DNA from: JALSRD01 sp964476595
Lineage (GTDB): Bacteria > Desulfobacterota > Desulfobacteria > Desulfobacterales > JALSRD01
Assembly: GCA_964476595.1 (NCBI GenBank)
Contig: CAYZCL010000041.1
Coordinates: 1 to 64,000 of the forward strand
Length of the DNA stretch: 64,000 nucleotides
Direction: 5' to 3'
In this document: in pieces, positions 18,201-27,172 of the stretch
How the letters are laid out: each line of letters starts with the position of its first letter
Position numbering within the stretch: position 1 is the stretch's first letter
Translations under genes and position numbers: made by a program
Notes under the pieces: generated by a model
Told to the model about the DNA's origin: nothing
The model's input: the letters and a program-made list of their open reading frames with translations, nothing else
Databases searched by the model: none

Positions 18201-19191
18201 TGAGATCGCCTCCCCCCCGGCCGCTGATCACGATTTCGCCCTTGCTCTCCATCTCCTGGATGATGCGGGTCACCTTCTGCTGGGCTTCTTCCACCTCGGC
18301 CATGCGCACCGGCCCTAGAGATTCGATCTCTTCCTGCAGGATCTCGGCGGCCCGCTGGGACATGTTGCGGAAGACCTTTTCCTTGGATTCTTCAGCCGCC
18401 GCCTTGAGCGCCACCGCCAGTTCGCGGGTCTCCACCTGGCGCAGGACCTTCTGCATGCCCCGATCGTCCACCAGCACCAGGTCGTCGAAAACGAACATGC
18501 GCTCCTTGATGCGGGCGGCCAGCTCGGGGTCGATCTCCTCGATATCGGCCATGATCTGGTCCCCCACCAGTTCAGCCGACTGGTTGAGAATATCCGCCAG
18601 ATGATCGATGCCGCCGGCCTGGTAGGTCGGCGAGGTGGCGCTGCTGTCCAGGATCTCCTTGAACACGCGGTCGACTTCGGCCACCATCTCGGACATGACC
18701 TTCTTCAGGTTGGCGATCCGGATGGCCACCTCCCCGCGCAGTTCGTCGGGCAACGCGCCGAGCACCCGACTCGCGTTTTCGGCCTTGAGGTGCGAAACGA
18801 TCAGCGCGATGGTCTGGGGATGTTCGTGGCGGATGGTCTCGGCCAGCTGTTCGGGGTCCATGGCCTCAATGGCCTCGAGCTTTTGCCTCCCGGGTTCTTC
18901 CTGCTCCCCGCTCTGGTGGGCCTTGTCCTTCTTCTGCGCCCCCTGCCCCGCATCCTGCCCGGCCGCTGGCGGCAGGGCCTCTCGGCCGTAGCGCGGCGCT
19001 AGAGTGATGAACTCCTGCGCAACCTTTTCGATCACCTCCGGCGCGATGTCCCCCAGCTGGGAGACGTGCACCATGACCTGCTCGCGTTCCCCGTCTGAGA
19101 GCTGCATCAGCACCTCCTGGACCGCTTCCTTGCCCAGCGCTTTCATCAACACCGCTACTTTCAGGGGGCCGGACAGCTGTGTGGTATCCAT
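18193..19191 (-). CDS. fliG: Flagellar rotor switch protein FliG
   Basis: 332 residues with the three FliG domains and the EHPQTIALIVSHLKAENASRVL-type middle block starting near residue 125. The torque helix region near residues 260-300 contains the conserved charged stretch ERMFVFDDLVLVDDRGMQKV. A Q/K/E-rich insert (about 78-105) between the N and middle domains is longer than usual. ATG 19191 is used; a TTG six bases upstream is closer to the AGGGA ribosome site and is possible. FliG couples stator to the C-ring. Confidence 0.95.
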   Translation of the reverse strand: MDTTQLSGPLKVAVLMKALGKEAVQEVLMQLSDGEREQVMVHVSQLGDIAPEVIEKVAQEFITLAPRYGREALPPAAGQDAGQGAQKKDKAHQSGEQEEPGRQKLEAIEAMDPEQLAETIRHEHPQTIALIVSHLKAENASRVLGALPDELRGEVAIRIANLKKVMSEMVAEVDRVFKEILDSSATSPTYQAGGIDHLADILNQSAELVGDQIMADIEEIDPELAARIKERMFVFDDLVLVDDRGMQKVLRQVETRELAVALKAAAEESKEKVFRNMSQRAAEILQEEIESLGPVRMAEVEEAQQKVTRIIQEMESKGEIVISGRGGGDLIA

Positions 19192-19262
19192 ATGCAATCA
19201 GTTTCCCTGGTCAGAGATGGCGTGTCCGCCGATGACTCACCCTGCGCCTGCCGCCCCCGCCG

Positions 19263-20861
19263 TCAGGATTCCTTCATCCATTCCCGGATGAGCTGAACCG
19301 AGGCCGTGTTGTCGCGCATGACCAGCCGGGAAGCTTGGTCGCTGTACGGCAGGTTGCGGGCCTGACTCTCGTACTCGTTCTCGATTTCGCCAACAGTTTT
19401 GGGCAACTGCTGCAGCAGCTGCACGTCCTGTCCAGCGCCGCCCGTCAGCCAGCGCACCAGCGGCCGGATGATGAACAGGAAGGTGAAGAAGAGGATGAAT
19501 CCGGCGATGCCGTACTTGACCAGCTGGCGGTGCCGGCTGATCCGGGCCATCCATCCCGGCGGCGCCTCCTTGGGCTGCGCGAGGGCGTCCCAGGACTCGG
19601 TGTCGAAGGGGATGTTCTCGACCACGACCTCGTCGCCCCGGGCGGCGTCGAAATTGATGGCTCGCTTGACGATGTTCTCCAGCTGCTTGAGCTCCTCGGG
19701 CTTTCGGGCGACGTACTGCATCTCCACTTTGCCGTCGGCGCCGGGCACCTTCCGGTAGGTGCCGTCCACGATGACGGCCACGGACGTCTTGAGCAGCCGC
19801 ACGGACGGTTCGACCACGTGACTGGTGACCTTGCCGATCTCATAGTTGACCATCCGGTTCTGCTTCTGGATGGCCGGGAGATCGGTGGCGGCGGTGGAGT
19901 TGGTGGCATTGGGGGAGTTGTAGGCGGTCTTTCCGGGTACCCCCATGGGGATCTGGTCCGGGCGGGCCGCGATCTCGCTGCTCTTCTTCTCGCTGCGAAC
20001 CACTTGGTTCTGGGGCAGGAATTTCTCCTCGGTCGTCTCCCGCTGCCGGAAGTCGAAGTCGCAGGAGGCCCGCACGATGGCCTTGGCGGGCCCCAGGGCG
20101 TTGTCGAGCATGGTCTTGATCTTGTTCTCCAGGTTGCGCTCCACCTTCTGCTGGTATTCGAGCAGCAGGATGCTCTTGCGGCCCAGCTGCATCTCGTCCT
20201 CAAAGCCGGACAGGATGTTGCCGGAATTGTCAACCACCGTGACGTTCTGCGGTTTGAGCCCCGAGACGCTGGCCGAGACCAGGTGCACGATGCCGTCGAC
20301 CTGCCCCCGCGAAAGGTGCCGGCCGGGCTTGAGCCTGAGTACCACCGAGGCCGTGGCCGGCTCCTGGTCCTCGATGAACAGCGACTTGGCGGCCATCACG
20401 ATGTGCACCCGCGACCCCTCCACCTCCTCGAGATCGTTGATGGTGCGCGCCAGTTCCCCCTGCAGGGCCCGCTGGTAGTTGACGTTCTGGGCGAACTCGG
20501 TCATCCCCAGGTTGGACTTGTCGAAGATCTCCATGCCGATGCCGCCGCCCTGGGGGATTCCCTGGGAGGCCATTTCCATCCGCGTCTCGTAGAGCTTCTC
20601 CTTGGGCACCTGGATGGTGCGCCCCTTGTCGGTGAGCCGGTAATCAATGCGCTGCGCCTTGAGCCAGGCCACCACCTGCCCGGCGTCTTCGGCTGACAGC
20701 CGGCTGTAGAGCGTCTGGTAGTCCGGCCTGCCGGCCCAAGTGATGATGAAATAGAACACCGTGGCGGAAAGACCGACGAGGGCGAAAAGCGCGATCTTTT
20801 TGCCGGGCGACAGGTTCTGGAAAAGTGTCTTCATCTGCGTGGCGACACCGGGCATCTGCAT
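19263..20861 (-). CDS. fliF: MS-ring protein FliF
   Basis: 532 residues, with a membrane helix near 24-44, ring-building motifs, and a second helix near 435-455. The conserved segment with SRLSAEDAGQVVAWLKAQ and later GSRVHIVMAAKSLF is present. The C-terminus binds FliG. AGGAG lies upstream of the ATG, and fliG follows after 71 bases. FliF starts basal body assembly. Confidence 0.96.
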   Translation of the reverse strand: MQMPGVATQMKTLFQNLSPGKKIALFALVGLSATVFYFIITWAGRPDYQTLYSRLSAEDAGQVVAWLKAQRIDYRLTDKGRTIQVPKEKLYETRMEMASQGIPQGGGIGMEIFDKSNLGMTEFAQNVNYQRALQGELARTINDLEEVEGSRVHIVMAAKSLFIEDQEPATASVVLRLKPGRHLSRGQVDGIVHLVSASVSGLKPQNVTVVDNSGNILSGFEDEMQLGRKSILLLEYQQKVERNLENKIKTMLDNALGPAKAIVRASCDFDFRQRETTEEKFLPQNQVVRSEKKSSEIAARPDQIPMGVPGKTAYNSPNATNSTAATDLPAIQKQNRMVNYEIGKVTSHVVEPSVRLLKTSVAVIVDGTYRKVPGADGKVEMQYVARKPEELKQLENIVKRAINFDAARGDEVVVENIPFDTESWDALAQPKEAPPGWMARISRHRQLVKYGIAGFILFFTFLFIIRPLVRWLTGGAGQDVQLLQQLPKTVGEIENEYESQARNLPYSDQASRLVMRDNTASVQLIREWMKES

Positions 20862-20882
20862 GGTTAACGGCTCTCCTGGGGG

Positions 20883-21185
20883 TTAAATCTGCATCCTCAT
20901 GATTTCCTGGTAGGCCTCGACAACCTTGTTGCGAATCTGGAGCATGAACTCCAGCGAGATATTGGCCTTCTCGAGATTGATCATCGTGCTGTGAATGCTG
21001 ACGTCCTCGCCGGCCACCATGCGCTGGGCCTGCTCGTCGGCCGTTCGGATCTGCCGGTCGACTTCCGCCAGGGAGTCGCTGAGCACGTCGCCGAAACCCC
21101 TCTCCTGCCCTTCCCGGCTCTTCTTCGAATCCATTTCCGGCAGGGCCGCCGGTTGGATATTGCTGTCGATTCGCAATTCATCCAT
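20883..21185 (-). CDS. fliE: MS-ring/rod junction protein FliE
   Basis: 100 residues. The C-terminal half has the family pattern including INLEKANISLEFMLQIRNKV and ending EIMRMQI. FliE joins the MS ring to the rod and is the first exported subunit. It sits five bases after flgC and 21 before fliF, as in most bacteria. Confidence 0.94.
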   Translation of the reverse strand: MDELRIDSNIQPAALPEMDSKKSREGQERGFGDVLSDSLAEVDRQIRTADEQAQRMVAGEDVSIHSTMINLEKANISLEFMLQIRNKVVEAYQEIMRMQI

Positions 21186-21190
21186 GATGG

Positions 21191-21628
21191 CTATTTCCCA
21201 ATCTCCAGGGCCTTCATGGCCATGGACTTGATGGCGTTGACAGTGGTCACATTGGCCTCGTAGCTACGCTGGGCCGATATCATGTTAACCATCTCCTCGA
21301 AGACATTGACGTTGGGGAAACGCACCAGCCCGTCCGCGTCGGCATCCGGGTGTCCCGGCATGTACTTGATGATGGGCGGCCGCGGATCTTCGACCACGTC
21401 AACCACCGACACCTCGGCCTGGTCGTAACGTTGCTCGATGTCCAGCAGGTCCTGGAAGGACCGCGGCCGGCGCATGGCGGCGAACACCGGCTCCTGGCGC
21501 ACGTAAGGCCCCCCGGCGGCCGTGCTGGTGGTCTCCACGTTGGCGATGTTTTCGGCGATCAGATTGAGACGCAGGCGCTGGGCGCTGAGTCCCGAAGCAC
21601 TGACCTGCAGAGCGTCAAACACGTTCAT
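21191..21628 (-). CDS. flgC: Proximal rod protein FlgC
   Basis: 145 residues starting MNVFDALQVSASGLSAQRLR. The rod signature NLIAENIANVETTST is at about 22-36 and the C-terminal coil contains MVNMISAQRSYEANVTTVNA. FlgC forms the proximal rod with FlgB and FlgF. It follows flgB by six bases. Confidence 0.96.
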   Translation of the reverse strand: MNVFDALQVSASGLSAQRLRLNLIAENIANVETTSTAAGGPYVRQEPVFAAMRRPRSFQDLLDIEQRYDQAEVSVVDVVEDPRPPIIKYMPGHPDADADGLVRFPNVNVFEEMVNMISAQRSYEANVTTVNAIKSMAMKALEIGK

Positions 21629-21634
21629 GGCGGC

Positions 21635-22057
21635 TTACTTTCCTCCCTTGATGACGTTCCTGAGACGTCGCAGTTCCCTGGAGATGATTTCCACCGAGGT
21701 ATTGTACATGATCTGGTTCTTGGCCATTTTTCCCATCTCGCGGTCCACATCCACCGTGTTGCCGTCGGTCTTGAGCGAATAGTCGTCCGCCCGTTGGACC
21801 CGCACCACGGGTTCGGGGAAAGGGATCTCGTCCATGGCCATGTGCCGCGGGTTGGTGGTTACCAGCCGGAAACCGTCCTCCCCGCGGTCGTCGCGCGCCT
21901 TCTGGAGTGCCTCTTCCACCATGACATCGAAAGACTGGAAATTGGGCGTGTCAGCGTTGGCGATGTCGGTGGCCAGCACGCGCTGCTTACGGGTCCGCAG
22001 ATCCAGGCTCTTTTCAAGAAAGTTCAATGTGTCGGGAAACAGGCCGTTGGGCTCCAT
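21635..22057 (-). CDS. flgB: Proximal rod protein FlgB
   Basis: 140 residues with the rod N-terminal motif TRKQRVLATDIANADTPNFQ and a C-terminal helix ending LRRLRNVIKGGK. ATG 22057 is preceded by GGGAGG; the longer frame from 22165 would run across the promoter at 22134-22149. It is the first gene of the basal body/hook operon. Confidence 0.95.
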   Translation of the reverse strand: MEPNGLFPDTLNFLEKSLDLRTRKQRVLATDIANADTPNFQSFDVMVEEALQKARDDRGEDGFRLVTTNPRHMAMDEIPFPEPVVRVQRADDYSLKTDGNTVDVDREMGKMAKNQIMYNTSVEIISRELRRLRNVIKGGK

Positions 22058-22133
22058 ACCGCGTTCCTCCCATGTGGGCGCCGGCGCCGATACCCGTCGT
22101 CGGCGCCTGTTCTGCCCGCTTGTACTACTTATC

Positions 22134-22149
22134 TGCAATTCCTGTTCCA
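22134..22149 (-). promoter_or_regulatory. Sigma-54 promoter of the flgB operon
   Basis: The minus strand reads CTGGAACAGGAATTGCAG: TGG-N10-GC spacing is exact and the -12 block TTGCA is perfect; the -24 block differs at two positions. A start near 22123 leaves about 65 bases before flgB. Bases 22160-22315 hold no gene. Confidence 0.7.
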
Positions 22150-22315
22150 GGAGTTGCACCGGCAAGCATCATGTTGGTTTTTACCGTTTTTTCTATATGT
22201 TACACGTTCATTGTCACGCTGTCACCGCGCAAGGTCCCCACTGACCGGAAAATATTGCCGCCGTCCGGCGACCCGGACAGGCAAAAAGATCCGCCTCGTG
22301 GAAGTCCGCTCCCGT

Positions 22316-23686
22316 TCACGGGGCGATGCCGTGTTCCTCGCGGTACTGTTTGAGCTTGTTGCGCAACGTCCGGATGCTGATGCCCAGCATGCGGGCGGCA
22401 TGGGTTCGGTTGTCGTTGACCTTTGCCAGGGTTTCAAAAATCAGCTTTTTCTCCATGTCCCGCAGGCTTGTGCCGACCGGAAGCGGCGCTGGGTCTGGCC
22501 TCTCGGCCGCCGGTTGCGGTCCGCCCGGATCCAGTGCAAGGTGCTCTGGCAGCAGGCGGTCACCGGATCCCATCAGAACCGCCCGCTCCATGGCATTTTC
22601 CAGCTCGCGGACGTTTCCAGGCCACGGGTTGCTGAGCAGCACGGTGGCGGCGGCGTTGGATATGCGTTTCATGGGTTTGGCGTACCGTGCGGAAAACCGG
22701 GCCAGGAAATGCTCGGCCAGCGGCAGGATGTCGTCCGGGCGCCGGCGCAGGGGCGGGATGGTCAGGGGAATCACGTTGACGCGGTAGTACAGGTCCTGCC
22801 GAAAACGTCCCGCCTCGACGGCTTCCCACAGATCACGGTTGCTGATGACGATAACCCGCGCCTCCACCGGCACCGGCATCTGCCCGCCGACCCGGTCGAT
22901 TTCCCTTTCCTGCAGGACCCGCAGCAGCTTGGCCTGCAGGGGCAGCGGCATCTCGCTGATTTCATCAAGCACGATGGTTCCCTTGCCGGCCAGCTCGAAC
23001 TTGCCGCTTTTGCGGCTGAAGGCCCCGGTGAAGGCGCCTTTCTCGTGGCCGAAAAGCTCGCTCTCGGCCAGGTTCTCCGGCAGAGAAGCGCAGTTCACGG
23101 CGACATAAGGGGCGTCCGGGTGCAGACCGTGGCGGTGAATGTGGGACGCCAGCAATTCCTTGCCGGTGCCGCTCTCGCCTTGAATCAGCACCGTGGCGTT
23201 GCTGGGCGCCACCTGGGTCGCGGCCTCCAGCAGGGAGCGCATGCGCGCATCGCGGGTGATGATCCTCTTGTACCCCGCCGCGGGCCGGTCGGGGCTTCGC
23301 TCCGTGCGGCCGTTGCCGCCGTTTCCGGACAGGGCCTTCTCTACGGCCAGCAACAGGGTTTCCACCGAAAACGGTTTCAGCAGATAGTCACAGGCGCCCT
23401 CCTGCATGGCCTCAGCGGCGTTGCGGATACTGCCGAAGCCGGTGACGATCATCACCGGGAGCTCAGGCGCCTGTCGTTTCAGGCGCTGCAGCAGCTCGAT
23501 ACCGGACATGCCGGGCATTCGCACATCGGTGATCACCAAACGGGTCCGGTCAGGCGCCAACCGTTGAAGGGCCTCGTCCCCGCCGCCCGCCTGCAGCACG
23601 TCGAACCCGCCCTGCTGCAAGCTTTCGGCGATGAAGCGCCGGATCTGGGGATCGTCGTCGACGACCAAAACCGTACCTGTCTGCAT
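22316..23686 (-). CDS. Sigma-54 response regulator, FlrC/FleR/FlgR-like
   Basis: 456 residues. A receiver domain has phospho-acceptor D54 (VITDVRMPG). The AAA+ domain has Walker A GESGTGKE at 170-177 and the sigma-54 contact loop GAFTGA at 217-222. A C-terminal Fis-type helix-turn-helix ends the protein (HAARMLGISIRTLRNKLKQY). Location directly upstream of flgB marks it as the activator of mid-class flagellar promoters. No cognate FlrB-type kinase lies beside it; the hybrid kinase at 42130 is one candidate. ATG 23686 was chosen because the receiver domain starts right there. Confidence 0.9.
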   Translation of the reverse strand: MQTGTVLVVDDDPQIRRFIAESLQQGGFDVLQAGGGDEALQRLAPDRTRLVITDVRMPGMSGIELLQRLKRQAPELPVMIVTGFGSIRNAAEAMQEGACDYLLKPFSVETLLLAVEKALSGNGGNGRTERSPDRPAAGYKRIITRDARMRSLLEAATQVAPSNATVLIQGESGTGKELLASHIHRHGLHPDAPYVAVNCASLPENLAESELFGHEKGAFTGAFSRKSGKFELAGKGTIVLDEISEMPLPLQAKLLRVLQEREIDRVGGQMPVPVEARVIVISNRDLWEAVEAGRFRQDLYYRVNVIPLTIPPLRRRPDDILPLAEHFLARFSARYAKPMKRISNAAATVLLSNPWPGNVRELENAMERAVLMGSGDRLLPEHLALDPGGPQPAAERPDPAPLPVGTSLRDMEKKLIFETLAKVNDNRTHAARMLGISIRTLRNKLKQYREEHGIAP

Positions 23687-23800
23687 TGCCTCATGTCCTG
23701 CCGGTGGCCTGGAAACGGCCACCGAACGTTGTCCTCGGGAGTCACCGGTCTGTCCGCCGCCATAACGGGCGTCCGTAAAACCAATCCGCCGCAAATCAAA

Positions 23801-23816
23801 TGCAAATCTGTTGCCA
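23801..23816 (-). promoter_or_regulatory. Sigma-54 promoter of the FlrC-like gene
   Basis: The minus strand reads TGGCAACAGATTTGCA: TGGC, ten bases between GG and GC, and TTGCA. Only two positions differ from the consensus. A start near 23790 gives a leader of about 100 bases. This places the FlrC-like gene under another sigma-54 activator, most simply the FleQ-like one next door. Confidence 0.7.
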
Positions 23817-23934
23817 CATTCAAAAAATTCTGCAGAAAAGACTGCAGAAAAGGACAACCACTCGTTTTTATTAGTTAAATGCGGAGGAAAGATTCGGGAC
23901 GACACACGCAGGAGAGGGTCTTCGGGGGCGACGC

Positions 23935-24003
23935 AAAAAAGTCCCCCCCCCAGATGTCAAGGCTCAAATGAGAATTCTGTCAGTTCTTTGACACCTGGGG
24001 GGC
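23935..24003 (-). terminator. Intrinsic terminator of the FleQ-like gene
   Basis: The minus strand has GCCCCCCAGGTGTCAA and, 27 bases later, TTGACATCTGGGGGG followed by a run of six T. The stem begins six bases past the stop codon. The large loop is AT-rich. Confidence 0.8.
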
Positions 24004-24008
24004 TTTCT

Positions 24009-25067
<1,059 letters not shown>

Positions 25068-25650
25068 GATCTGCCTTCCTCCGTGGTGAGCTCAGGTTCT
25101 GGATTCGATAGCGTTCTTCAACGTTCTCAAAACAACCGGGTTCTCTTGTGGCGGCCGTTTTGAAAATCAGCCGCCGTCATACGCCCCTATGTACAGCAAA
25201 AAAAGTGCCATCTCTGCCCAAACCGGCACTCAAAGACGACTCAAGCCATTCCGCCGGAACCGGTCTGGCCCACCCTTTTTCTGGAACATATTCAAGATGA
25301 AGGGGTATCGGGGAAAAACGAATACTTCATGCAGTGGACAGGGTCTGGCTGCCGGACTGGGCGGGAGAGCGGATTTTTCCGGTCTTGAAACGAATTTTTC
25401 AACTGCCACGGGTATGCGTTACGGTGTGCCGACTTTTGCAAATCGCAAGGGACAGGAGTGGAAAAGCGGCTGAAAATTATATTATTGACATTAAATTACA
25501 TGAAGTTACGCATAATTTCATGATGGTATGGATGCATTTTGGGTCTGAACCTACCGACAATTAGTCTGATCCGGGAAAGAATAATTTATGGCACCTTTTC
25601 TCCAAGCGGCCGCTACAATTTGAATATTCAATTTATATTAAAATAGTTAC
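25068..25650. other. Noncoding region upstream of the FleQ-like gene
   Basis: About 580 bases with no convincing gene. The half near 25480-25650 is much more AT-rich than the rest of the window. A TTGACA at 25485 has no well-spaced -10 box. It may hold the promoter and operators of the FleQ-like gene, but no clear site was recognised. Confidence 0.4.
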
Positions 25651-25689
25651 AAAAGAGAAACGGGCTCCCGGAGCCCGTTTCTCTTTTTC
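25651..25689. terminator. Bidirectional intrinsic terminator
   Basis: The arms AGAGAAACGGGCTC and GAGCCCGTTTCTCT pair perfectly over 14 bases around CCG, with a T run on the plus side and a T-rich tract (CTTTTG) on the minus side. It lies just past the receiver-STAS gene, which it most likely terminates. Next to it, 25694-25713 is a tandem TTGCAAT repeat of almost three units. Confidence 0.88.
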
Positions 25690-25725
25690 GTTTTTGCAAT
25701 TTGCAATTTGCAAAGAGCGATATTC

Positions 25726-26475
25726 TCACGCCATGGCGGCCTTGGCCTGGTCGATGGACGAGTCGAAGGGAATGGCGCTGGTCTCCTGAAACCCCTTGAG
25801 TTCATCCCCCAGGCTCTGCTGACCGGTAACGCGGAAATTGACCCCCGCCGACTGGCAGCGCTGCGCCACCAGCACGATCAGCTTGATGAGGGACATATTG
25901 GTCTGGCTGTTCTTGCCCAGGTTCAGGATCAGTTTTTTCACGCCGGCGCCCACCATCTCCTTCATCTTGGTCGCCAGAAGGTTCTCGATTTCGACCACCA
26001 CGGGCCGCCCTACCTTGTCGGGCACATTGAGCAGCTGGACATCCTGGTCGAGAGCAAAATATTTGGCCGCTCCACCATCGGCGGCACCGTCTCCCGAGCC
26101 GGGCTGAAGCTTGACGATTTTCTCTACGCGTTCGATGAGCTGGTCACCCTTGAAGGGTTTCACCATGTAGTCGTTGACCCCCATCTTGACGATCTTCATG
26201 ACGTTGTCCTTGCCGGACTCGGCGGTCAGCATAATGACAGGGATATCCTTGAGCGATGCCTCCGCTTTGAGTTTTTCGAGCATCTCGATGCCGGTCATCA
26301 CCGGCATGGTGATGTCCAGGACAATCAGATCCGGCTGGATCTTGCTGGCCAGGGCCAATCCCTCGACTCCGTTTTCGGCCTCGTGCAGCTCGACATCGTA
26401 GTCCTTGAAGGCGCGTTTTACCACCATACGGATCGTCTTGCTGTCATCTACGGTCAGGACTTTCAAACTCATCAT
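25726..26475 (-). CDS. Receiver-STAS fusion protein
   Basis: 249 residues. A CheY-like receiver (1-125) has D10/D11, phospho-acceptor D54 (VLDITMPVM), and K107 in YMVKPF. A 12-residue Gly/Ala linker and a STAS-like domain follow (about 138-245, VEIENLLATKMKEM and LILNLGKNS). STAS domains usually act as anti-anti-sigma or partner-binding modules. It follows cheX by 16 bases and likely shares its sigma-28 promoter. A plausible role is phosphorylation-controlled protein binding, dephosphorylated by CheX; this is inference. Confidence 0.75.
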   Translation of the reverse strand: MMSLKVLTVDDSKTIRMVVKRAFKDYDVELHEAENGVEGLALASKIQPDLIVLDITMPVMTGIEMLEKLKAEASLKDIPVIMLTAESGKDNVMKIVKMGVNDYMVKPFKGDQLIERVEKIVKLQPGSGDGAADGGAAKYFALDQDVQLLNVPDKVGRPVVVEIENLLATKMKEMVGAGVKKLILNLGKNSQTNMSLIKLIVLVAQRCQSAGVNFRVTGQQSLGDELKGFQETSAIPFDSSIDQAKAAMA

Positions 26476-26491
26476 ATACCTCCAAGTTGCG

Positions 26492-26971
26492 TTATTTTGT
26501 CTTCAAGAATATCTCCACCATGGCGAGATGCTGTGCGCACTGCAGGCAGCATCGCTCGTACCAGGCCCATTGCCGGGTTTCGATGGTGAAATTGCTCCCG
26601 CTGGTAATGTTGGGAATGGAAAGCTGGCAGGGAAAGCCCATGTCGCACAGGTGCGATTTGACGCCGCCCCCGATCATGTTACTGACCTCTCCAATGACAT
26701 CGTGGATCTCTTCATCGCCTTCGATTTCATCGGGTTCCATGCCCAGCATGGCACAGGTCATCTCCTTGGCGAAATCATGATTGACATAGATGCGGCTGCA
26801 GCCCATGACATCGCCGGTAAAGCTGACCGATCCAACGATCTTGCTGCCGTTGAAAAATCCGTCAGGCACCTTCTCGATTTCGCGTGCATCCATGGCCAGC
26901 ATGGTATCGAACACGTCCAGGGCCGCCTGCAGGGCGACATCCTTGAGTTTGCCAGCATCGAAATCAGTCAT
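26492..26971 (-). CDS. cheX: CheX-type CheY-P phosphatase
   Basis: 159 residues, one CheX domain. The catalytic pair of the CheC/CheX family is visible in GEVSNMIGGGVKS as E95 and N98. The N-terminal helix FDTMLAMDA and the GSVSFTGDVMG strand are typical. The C-terminus carries two adjacent Cys (YERCCLQC). ATG 26971 is chosen for AGGA seven bases upstream. Two further CheX domains sit in the fusion at 48971-50527 and share the FDTML and GEVSN motifs. Confidence 0.85.
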   Translation of the reverse strand: MTDFDAGKLKDVALQAALDVFDTMLAMDAREIEKVPDGFFNGSKIVGSVSFTGDVMGCSRIYVNHDFAKEMTCAMLGMEPDEIEGDEEIHDVIGEVSNMIGGGVKSHLCDMGFPCQLSIPNITSGSNFTIETRQWAWYERCCLQCAQHLAMVEIFLKTK

Positions 26972-27018
26972 CGATTCATCCTGCATCTGTCGGTGAAAAC
27001 AAACCCGCCATGTACCCT

Positions 27019-27046
27019 TTATCCGCTCCACAAAGTCCCTACTTTA
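27019..27046 (-). promoter_or_regulatory. Sigma-28 promoter candidate of cheX
   Basis: The minus strand has TAAAG, then GCGGATAA after TAAA plus 16 bases (consensus 15, GCCGATAA). The -35 is perfect and the -10 has one mismatch. A start near 27012 gives a 40-base leader. Bases 27034-27050 also form a small stem, which may be coincidental. Confidence 0.55.
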
Positions 27047-27172
27047 GGGCTTTTTGGGAGGCGGTACCAGACGGCAAACGCGGGGGTAATATCTATATAA
27101 TAAGGTGCGGTCAGAATGGCGGTGGACCGCAAGGCTGCGCCGTACCAGAGACAGGCACGCCGTGGCGCGACT

